Source: Flavobacterium sp. (GTDB lineage Bacteria > Bacteroidota > Bacteroidia > Flavobacteriales > Flavobacteriaceae). Taken from it: 64,000 bases of DNA. Every line of letters begins with the position of its first letter. Position 1 is the first letter of the stretch. Both the position numbers and the translations under genes were made by a program. Positions 58,884 through 64,000 of this stretch are shown here, in pieces. The stretch lies in assembly GCA_016787805.1 (NCBI GenBank), contig JAEUTY010000001.1, positions 1 to 64,000 of the forward strand. The letters are read 5' to 3'. Below the pieces are notes generated by a model. It did no database searches. It saw only the letters and a list, made by a program, of their open reading frames with translations, and had not been told where the DNA came from.

Positions 58884-59825
58884 CTATCTTTTATTTATAA
58901 AAACTTTGATACGTTCAATTAAACTGTTAACTACAGGTAAATTTGGATTGCTATACGATTTTAAGTTATCGTCATCATTCATAATTTCTTTCAAAACATG
59001 ATTCATATTTTCAACAATATACAGTTCTGATTTTGGGTTGGCTTTATTTAAAAGTTTTGCTTCTGTTTCGGGAACTTGCAAATCTTTAGTCCCGTTAATT
59101 AACAAAATAGGAGCCTGAACTTTTTTAATTTCGTCTTGTGGTTTGTACTTTATCCATGAAATTAAATAGGGTTGAACGCTTTCTCTAAATATAGAATTCA
59201 AAAGCGGGTTTTTAATTGTTACAGTTTTACCCTTTTTTAAACTATCAAGTACAGGTCTTGAATCATCTTTCAAAATGGGAGCATTTTTTTCAATTTGTTC
59301 AAAAAGCACTTCATCAATTGGTCGCCCTGCTCCAGCCAATGATATAAATCCATCGGCATTCATTTTTGTGGTTGCAACCATTCCAATTAACGAGCCTTCG
59401 CTATGACCTGCAATAAAAATTTTCGTGTATTTGTTTTGCGATTTGAAATAGGTAAACACATCGCAAGCATCAGTTATCATATCGTCGAATCGAAGCGATT
59501 TTTCATCTGTATTTTTATCTTTTATTTGTTGTAAAATGCGCTTGTCATAACTAAAAACACTTGTCTTGGTATCGGTCAATCCTTCAGCTAAAAATTTAAG
59601 CGAATTGTTGTCGCCAGTTGCTTGTTGATTGCCGTTGCGATCTGTCGGTCCGGAGCCTGCAATAAGTATAACTAAGTTGTTTTTTTTCTCTGCATTTGTA
59701 GATGAGAATAATGTTCCTTTGATTAGCGTGTTGATTTTAATTTCAGTCGTAGCAATATTTTTTTCTTGAGAAAATAACTGAAATACAGAAACAAATAAAA
59801 CCAGAATAGAAAATTTATTTTTCAT
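58884..59825 (-). CDS. Alpha/beta hydrolase, exported
   Basis: 313-residue serine hydrolase with a signal peptide (KNKFSILVLFVSVFQLFSQ). The oxyanion strand is NLVILIAGSGPTDRNGNQ near residue 50, the nucleophile elbow IFIAGHSEGSLIGMVA near residue 141, the acid region INGTKDLQVPETEA near 244 and the His in VENMNHVLKEI near 274. This layout matches the periplasmic dienelactone-hydrolase/esterase-like group. The substrate is unknown. It is the last gene of the DUF2089/PH-like/YIP1-like operon, three bases after the YIP1-like gene, and is followed by a terminator. Confidence 0.9.
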   Translation of the reverse strand: MKNKFSILVLFVSVFQLFSQEKNIATTEIKINTLIKGTLFSSTNAEKKNNLVILIAGSGPTDRNGNQQATGDNNSLKFLAEGLTDTKTSVFSYDKRILQQIKDKNTDEKSLRFDDMITDACDVFTYFKSQNKYTKIFIAGHSEGSLIGMVATTKMNADGFISLAGAGRPIDEVLFEQIEKNAPILKDDSRPVLDSLKKGKTVTIKNPLLNSIFRESVQPYLISWIKYKPQDEIKKVQAPILLINGTKDLQVPETEAKLLNKANPKSELYIVENMNHVLKEIMNDDDNLKSYSNPNLPVVNSLIERIKVFINKR

Positions 59826-59828
59826 GAT

Positions 59829-60410
59829 TTAATTGATTAAATATAGAATAGTTTTTGAAAGAATTTCACTTATGATTAGCGTGAAGACAAAGTATAAATT
59901 GTGCTTATTTTCTTTTGCATTTGTTGCAGTTTTAAAACCATTATATAGTAAAATTATTGACCAGACTAATGCAATTAAACTTAATAGTGATGACGCAACC
60001 AATAATGCTATTTCAACAGAATTAAGTGCAAGTTTTGTTGTTGTTGATAGAGATTCGACTATTTTATTAGTAGCTAAAGAAAGCCCATCTTTATAGTTCA
60101 AAAGAGGCAAAAAATAAAAAGGAATCTTGGCAATTATTGTAGTGATTAAAACGTCAATAAAGCGTGTTTTTTTATTGATAAATGAACCAAGTGCAAAAAG
60201 TAAAATTGTAACACACAAAACGCTTATTATTATATCGAATAAAGGAGTGTAGAATTGAATTTTGTCTATAAAATGAACATCCAAAACGCCATCGTATCGT
60301 CCTTTGAAGAAGTAACCAATAAAAGCTCCAATCATCAAAGTTAGCATTCCAAATAGTAATAATTTTTTTTCTAAAATGCGTTCAAAAGGATTAATTAGTA
60401 GTTTTAGCAT
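59829..60410 (-). CDS. YIP1-like multi-spanning membrane protein
   Basis: 193-residue membrane protein with five hydrophobic segments, beginning LKLLINPFERILEKKLLLFG. The short cytoplasmic N-terminus ending in NPFE and the five-helix layout resemble bacterial YIP1-family proteins, whose role is not established. The ATG at 60410 lies 20 bases inside the preceding gene; an upstream start at 60464 would add residues of no apparent merit. It is translated between the PH-like protein and the hydrolase. Confidence 0.75.
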   Translation of the reverse strand: MLKLLINPFERILEKKLLLFGMLTLMIGAFIGYFFKGRYDGVLDVHFIDKIQFYTPLFDIIISVLCVTILLFALGSFINKKTRFIDVLITTIIAKIPFYFLPLLNYKDGLSLATNKIVESLSTTTKLALNSVEIALLVASSLLSLIALVWSIILLYNGFKTATNAKENKHNLYFVFTLIISEILSKTILYLIN

Positions 60411-60873
60411 CGGTATAAATTTGATTGATAACAGTTTGAATTTTTTCAGGTTGTTGGGTTCCAATAATCAATTTAGTGCCATCTTTAAAAATAAGTTCCA
60501 AACCCTTGTTCCCTGAAACATTATAAGCACCTAGTCGAATTCCCCAACCGCCAAATTCACTAAACTTGTACTTTTTGGTTTGAGCGCTTTGTATTTTCTC
60601 CCAAGAATAAAATTTTGTTTTTAAAAGCAAAGGATAGAAACTAACGTAGATTCCTTCTTTTGTGATTTCAGTTTCCATATTGATCATCCATAATCCAATA
60701 ATAAAAGGAATTAAAAGGAGTAATGGAGTTAACTCAAGTGCATTTTTTGCTGTTCCGAAATTTTTCTCTATTACAATTTTATATAAAATAAACCCGATTA
60801 ATGCTGCTAATAGAAGCCAAAGCCACCATTGTCTGAAGTATTGTTTTTCACTATATAAAACACTTGTTTTCAT
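60391..60873 (-). CDS. Membrane protein with PH-like domain
   Basis: 160-residue protein with two membrane helices (residues about 16-32 and 46-65) and a cytoplasmic beta-rich domain. TEITKEGIYVSFYPLLLKTK is a first strand pair and GIRLGAYNVSGNKGLELIFK with LIIGTQQPEKI matches bacterial PH-like domains seen in small membrane proteins. The function is unknown. It starts two bases before the end of the DUF2089 gene group and overlaps the YIP1-like gene by 20 bases, suggesting coupled expression. Confidence 0.75.
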   Translation of the reverse strand: MKTSVLYSEKQYFRQWWLWLLLAALIGFILYKIVIEKNFGTAKNALELTPLLLLIPFIIGLWMINMETEITKEGIYVSFYPLLLKTKFYSWEKIQSAQTKKYKFSEFGGWGIRLGAYNVSGNKGLELIFKDGTKLIIGTQQPEKIQTVINQIYTDAKTTN

Positions 60874-60875
60874 GA

Positions 60876-61151
60876 TTATTTATTTTGAAGATTTTTGATT
60901 TTCTGAATAATATCATCGAGTTTATTGCGAACAGTTGGGTAACTATTACCCATTTGAACGGCCATTTCTTTTAAACTTCCACTAGTTAAAAAGAACTGAA
61001 GAATAAAATTCTGTTCTTCTTCAGTGATTTGCAACAATAGGGGTAGTGAATAATTGCCCGAAACAGATGTAGCACAGTTTCCACAACTTAATTGAGTTAC
61101 TGAAAGTGAATTTTCGCAACTCGGACATTGAATAGGAAGTTTTGGTTGCAT
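60876..61151 (-). CDS. DUF2089 zinc-ribbon/helix-turn-helix protein
   Basis: 91-residue protein. The first 32 residues form a zinc ribbon (CPSCENSL and CGNCATSV), and the rest is a helical DUF2089 domain (LPLLLQITEEEQNFILQFFL; LKEMAVQMGNSYPTVRNKLD) that looks like a sigma-region-4-type HTH. It heads an operon with a PH-like protein, a YIP1-like protein and a hydrolase. A role as regulator or adaptor of this operon is an inference. On the minus strand TAACTTTG at 61162-61169 could be its -7 box. Confidence 0.85.
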   Translation of the reverse strand: MQPKLPIQCPSCENSLSVTQLSCGNCATSVSGNYSLPLLLQITEEEQNFILQFFLTSGSLKEMAVQMGNSYPTVRNKLDDIIQKIKNLQNK

Positions 61152-61161
61152 TTTTTTTTGA

Positions 61162-61169
61162 CAAAGTTA
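61162..61169 (-). promoter_or_regulatory. Possible promoter of the DUF2089 operon
   Basis: On the minus strand TAACTTTG lies 10 bases before the ATG at 61151; TTG (61185-61187 on that strand) is 15 bases upstream, somewhat short of the usual spacing. Confidence 0.35.
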
Positions 61170-61369
61170 AGGATAATTTAAGTACAAATAAATAAAATTA
61201 AAAATTATTTTCACAAAATTGATTTTTTTATTAAAAAAAAGACGCTTTAGTTGAACTATGTAAATAAAAAAAGCCGCACTAACTACCGCTTTGCTATCTT
61301 GTTGTTGGTTGTCTGTCGTTGTAGTTTACATTTGAAGCGGTCGACTTTATTTGTGCGAAGTTTAGCATG

Positions 61370-61564
61370 TTAAGTATTCCTTCCTTGTACTCTTTCGCGC
61401 CACATCTTAAAACTTGATCGTTTCATTTCGCGACGCATTAGTTCAATAGTTTGCTGTTCGGATAAGTTAAATTGAAATTGAATGGCTTCAAATGGCGTAG
61501 GATCTTCCCACACCTTCTCAATGATTCGATCTATTTGTTGTTCGGTAAAGTGGTAACTTTTCAT
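61370..61564 (-). CDS. DUF2805/TIGR03643 family protein
   Basis: 64-residue protein with the family pattern: RIIEKVWEDPTPFEAIQFQF then NLSEQQTIELMRREMKRSSF and KMWRERV. It looks like a small helical, HTH-type protein; its function is unknown. It is a shorter paralogue of the product of 61619-61897 and lies 54 bases downstream of it, past a terminator hairpin, so it is probably transcribed by read-through or from an unrecognised promoter. Confidence 0.85.
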   Translation of the reverse strand: MKSYHFTEQQIDRIIEKVWEDPTPFEAIQFQFNLSEQQTIELMRREMKRSSFKMWRERVQGRNT

Positions 61565-61588
61565 CGTAACAAAGAAACCTAATAAACG

Positions 61589-61614
61589 AAAAAACTCTTG
61601 TTGAACAAGAGTTA
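61589..61614 (-). terminator. Intrinsic terminator between the DUF2805 genes
   Basis: AACTCTTG (61593-61600) and CAAGAGTT (61606-61613) form an eight-base-pair stem with a five-base loop; on the minus strand it is followed by a T-run. It ends the transcript of the gene at 61619-61897 just before its paralogue. Confidence 0.8.
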
Positions 61615-61618
61615 AAAT

Positions 61619-61897
61619 TTAATCAAATTTATTTTTTATATAGTATTTACTATCTAAATCGTCATCGTCAAAGTCGTCAGCAATTGGTTTTGGTTTGGGT
61701 TTACTGGCTGTGACTTTCTTTTTCCACAGTTCAAAATTGTCTTTTGACAATCGTTTTCTCATCAGTTCGGTCACTTCATTTTCGGTAATTCCAAACTCAG
61801 CTTTCAAAACTTCAAAAGGTTTTCTTTCCTCTTGAGCCATACTGACAACACGCTCAATTTGTTCGCTGTCAAGTTCTACTCTTTTACTTTTTTTCAT
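61619..61897 (-). CDS. DUF2805/TIGR03643 family protein with acidic tail
   Basis: 92-residue paralogue of the neighbouring protein. The N-terminal 60 residues match the family (VVSMAQEERKPFEVLKAEFG; ITENEVTELMRKRLSKDNFE), then a Pro/Lys linker (KPKPKP) leads to an Asp-rich segment (DDFDDDDLDS). The acidic tail is absent from the 64-residue paralogue. Function is unknown. It starts with a clear ATG and no strong promoter was found in the 99-base upstream gap. Confidence 0.85.
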   Translation of the reverse strand: MKKSKRVELDSEQIERVVSMAQEERKPFEVLKAEFGITENEVTELMRKRLSKDNFELWKKKVTASKPKPKPIADDFDDDDLDSKYYIKNKFD

Positions 61898-61996
61898 TAG
61901 TTAAAAGCACTATTAACGTTATCATTTTTATAAAATCAAATGGTATACCAATATTAGTAAAAAAAATAATTACTTTTTAATTTGGATAATTTTTTT

Positions 61997-62824
61997 TTAA
62001 TCTTCGTTGGGAGTTCTCGTTTTTTCGAAAGGAATTTTTAGAAGTGATGACAGCACGTTATTCTCTTTTGGGTTCATATGAGTGTCAATACCGTAAACTA
62101 TTTTTTCACGTTCCATATAACTAAAAGTACCTAGCAGTCGATCCCAAATTGAAAAAATATTTCCATAATTGCTATCGGTATAAGGCAGTTTGTAATGATG
62201 ATGAATTTTATGCATATCTGGCGAAACAATAACATAACTTAGCAATTGATCAAGCTTTTTGGGTAAACAGATGTTGGCATGCGTGAATTGTGTAGCTACA
62301 ACAGATAGTGTTTGGTACATAAACACCATCCACATCGGACTTCCAACAATTAACACTCCAAGTGTTGTAAAGGCAAATCGAATAACACTTTCGCCTGGAT
62401 GATGGCGGTTTCCCGAGGTAGTATCGATATAAGTGTCACTATGGTGAATAAGATGAAAACGCCATAAAAACTTCACACGGTGTTCAACATAATGCGCTAA
62501 ATAGGCTCCAAAAAAATCGAGTAATAGTAATCCAATGATAGTATAAATAAAACTATTCCAATAGGGAAGTAGAGGTAAAATTCCGATATGATTTTTAGTT
62601 ACATAATCAGCTGTGTTAACTAAAATAAAGGCCAAAGCAAAATTGATAACAATAGTTGTGGCCGTAAAGAATAGATTAATTCCAGCGTGTTGCCATTTAT
62701 TATAATTGAATTTAAAAAACGGAACGGCGCTTTCAATCAACCAAAAAATAGCAATTCCACCAGCCAAAATCAAACCTCTGTGCAAGGATGGAATAGTTTC
62801 AAAATATTGAATAATTTCATTCAT
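61997..62824 (-). CDS. Sterol desaturase/fatty-acid hydroxylase superfamily protein
   Basis: 275-residue integral membrane protein with four or five hydrophobic segments and the di-iron His clusters HYVEHRVKFLWRFHLIHHSD, GNRHHPGE and SPDMHKIHHHYKLPYTDSNY. This is the ERG3-like fatty-acid-hydroxylase superfamily; members act on sterols, lipids, alkylglycerols or carotenoids. The substrate here cannot be inferred; it is not next to the carotenoid operon. It is 33 bases downstream of alkB and may be co-transcribed with it. Confidence 0.92.
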   Translation of the reverse strand: MNEIIQYFETIPSLHRGLILAGGIAIFWLIESAVPFFKFNYNKWQHAGINLFFTATTIVINFALAFILVNTADYVTKNHIGILPLLPYWNSFIYTIIGLLLLDFFGAYLAHYVEHRVKFLWRFHLIHHSDTYIDTTSGNRHHPGESVIRFAFTTLGVLIVGSPMWMVFMYQTLSVVATQFTHANICLPKKLDQLLSYVIVSPDMHKIHHHYKLPYTDSNYGNIFSIWDRLLGTFSYMEREKIVYGIDTHMNPKENNVLSSLLKIPFEKTRTPNED

Positions 62825-62857
62825 TTCTATTGAATTTCACCAAAAATAATGAAAATA

Positions 62858-63460
62858 TTAGTTGATTATGCGAAAGGTCAAATTTATTCTTGGACCCACA
62901 ATTTTGGCTGTTTTAGGGATTTGATGTTTCCAAAAATGTTGGGTTTCTCCTTTCATAAGTAACAAACTTCCGTGTTCCAAATTCAGTTTAATATTTGCCT
63001 CTTTAATAGTGTTGTGTTGCAAATGAAAAACGCGTTCCGCTCCCAAACTCACTGAGGCAATAAACGGATTTTTCCCCAACTCTTTTTCGTTATCGGCATG
63101 CCAACCGTTACTGTCTTTTCCATCTCGATACAAATTGAGTAAAACAGTAGTAAAGTTTTTATCGCAAATGGTTTCAATTTCATTTTTGATAAACATTAGC
63201 ACAGTGTTCCATTTGTGAGGTTGCATCACTATATTAGAGTAGGAATAAGGCTTTCCTTCATTTCCATACAAAGCAGTTAATCGAGGTTGGGGATGAACTT
63301 TATTAAAAACCTTAATCTCATCTTGTTGCCAAGGCGTTTTTTGATACAATTTTTCAAATAAAACGTTGGCTTTTTCAGCATCAAAAAAGTTGGGATGGTA
63401 TTCGATTTCGGCATTGGGTAAATCGAAAATAATTTTTTCCTTAGGAAATAATGTACTCAT
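62858..63460 (-). CDS. alkB: Alpha-ketoglutarate-dependent AlkB-like dioxygenase
   Basis: 200-residue Fe(II)/2-oxoglutarate dioxygenase, likely removing alkyl lesions from DNA or RNA bases. It has the iron-binding H-x-D in NGWHADNEKELGKNP near residue 118, the second His in TQHFWKHQIPKT near 174, and the 2-oxoglutarate-binding Arg pair in VGPRINLTFR. ASVSLGAERVFHLQHN and LLLMKGETQ are conserved strands. The protein resembles the ALKBH2/3-like bacterial group. It is 64 bases downstream of the aquaporin gene, past a terminator. Confidence 0.93.
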   Translation of the reverse strand: MSTLFPKEKIIFDLPNAEIEYHPNFFDAEKANVLFEKLYQKTPWQQDEIKVFNKVHPQPRLTALYGNEGKPYSYSNIVMQPHKWNTVLMFIKNEIETICDKNFTTVLLNLYRDGKDSNGWHADNEKELGKNPFIASVSLGAERVFHLQHNTIKEANIKLNLEHGSLLLMKGETQHFWKHQIPKTAKIVGPRINLTFRIIN

Positions 63461-63470
63461 TGCACAAAAA

Positions 63471-63507
63471 TAAAAAAAGCGATGAACTTCACCGCTTTAA
63501 TTTTTTT
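63471..63507 (-). terminator. Intrinsic terminator after the aquaporin gene
   Basis: AAAGCG (63476-63481) pairs with CGCTTT (63493-63498), extended inward by TGAA/TTCA around one mismatch. A-runs and T-runs flank both sides, so it can stop the leftward aquaporin transcript. Confidence 0.65.
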
Positions 63508-63524
63508 ATATTATTTCAAAAGAA

Positions 63525-64000
63525 TTAATCATTTTTTTTCTCTAGTAACGAGCGGTAAATAAATCCACCAAAAACAGCTCCTGCTATTGGTGCAACCCAA
63601 AACAACCAAACTTGCGACAGTGGTTCGCCCAAAGTAATTACAGCTTGTGATAAAGAACGAGCTGGATTTACCGAAGTATTGGTAATTGGAATACTAATTA
63701 AGTGAATTAAAGTCAGACCCAAACCGATGGTAATTCCGGCGAATTTTCCGTTGGCAAATTTATCAGTGGCTCCCAAAATAATGATCAAAAAGAACATGGT
63801 CAACACGAATTCAGCAAAGAAAGCAGCTTCAATAGAATAACCTTGTGGCGAAAAAGCACCATAGCCATTAGTAGCAAATGCTCCGGCTTTAGTAGCATCA
63901 ATTGCATTTTCGGCTTTACCAGTCCAAATAAAATAGAGAACACCAGCTGCAGCAATAGCTCCAATACATTGCGCTACAATGTAAGGTGCCAAATCTTTAG
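63525..64000 (-). CDS. aqpZ: Aquaporin (MIP family), 5' part outside window
   Basis: C-terminal two thirds of a water channel. The second NPA box is present (NTSVNPARSLSQAV), with membrane segments before and after it. The first NPA box is expected beyond the right edge, because the frame stays open to base 64000 and reads into the typical KDLAPYIVAQCIGAIAAAG helix. The Arg after NPA and the overall pattern fit AqpZ more than glycerol facilitators, but a firm call needs the missing part. No start codon inside the window is credible. Confidence 0.9.
   Translation of the reverse strand, partial: KDLAPYIVAQCIGAIAAAGVLYFIWTGKAENAIDATKAGAFATNGYGAFSPQGYSIEAAFFAEFVLTMFFLIIILGATDKFANGKFAGITIGLGLTLIHLISIPITNTSVNPARSLSQAVITLGEPLSQVWLFWVAPIAGAVFGGFIYRSLLEKKND

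Overview
The window comes from a low-GC Bacteroidota genome, most likely a Flavobacterium or a close relative in the Flavobacteriaceae. Supporting signs are the A+T-rich composition, type IX secretion proteins (a PorV/PorQ-like protein and a cargo protein with a type A sorting domain), a zeaxanthin-type carotenoid operon, a FecI/FecR/TonB-receptor group, DUF2805, DUF4369 and DUF4105 proteins, and promoters of the Bacteroidota form TTG-N(17-23)-TAnnTTTG instead of E. coli-type boxes. No CRISPR array, rRNA operon, IS element or prophage was seen. No gap between genes exceeds about 250 bases.

Positions 1-30136 hold one long, rightward surface-polysaccharide (O-antigen or capsule-like) locus that enters from beyond the left edge. 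Its genes abut or overlap by 1-29 bases, which suggests coupled translation. It encodes GDP-L-fucose synthesis (gmd, fcl), a nonulosonic (sialic-type) acid module (neuB-, neuC- and neuA-like), and an AsnB-type amidotransferase whose start overlaps the neuA stop. It also has an MBOAT/SGNH O-acylation pair, a probable NodB-fold protein, a FemAB-like acyltransferase, three methyltransferases (FkbM plus two class I), a hexapeptide acyltransferase, about a dozen glycosyltransferases (GT2, GT4, GT32-like, exostosin-like), an O-antigen polymerase/ligase-like membrane protein, and the initiating polyprenyl-phosphate sugar transferase. No Wzx flippase, Wzz or export ATPase lies here, so the locus must continue to the left.

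Positions 30139-48543 are mostly housekeeping. A leftward pair encodes a PorV/PorQ-like protein and a DUF4105 protein. Rightward genes give phosphatidylserine synthase, a GH25 lysozyme and the carotenoid operon crtI-crtB-crtZ-crtYcd. A leftward kpsF-tatC-AhpD-like-lptB-DUF5808 cluster is divergent from recQ. Then come a DUF2891 protein, a T9SS-secreted choice-of-anchor L protein and a large FAD-dependent dehydrogenase.

Positions 48624-53343 are the most unusual part. A five-copy repeat of TTGCTATGAAAAA surrounds the start of a lipoprotein that has internal VYP-containing repeats and a Kazal-like cysteine-rich C-terminus. It is followed by an ECF sigma factor, a FecR anti-sigma factor and a TonB-dependent receptor with an STN signalling domain. 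Together they look like a cell-surface signalling unit.

Positions 53378-64000 hold a lipoprotein-type MsrB-MsrA fusion, a DUF1801 protein, idi-queD-bcp, manA, a small conserved protein, tRNA-Thr(TGT) with its own promoter and terminator, a DUF4369 lipoprotein, a DUF2089/PH-like/YIP1-like/hydrolase operon, two DUF2805 proteins, a sterol-desaturase-family protein, AlkB, and the C-terminal part of an aquaporin cut by the right edge.
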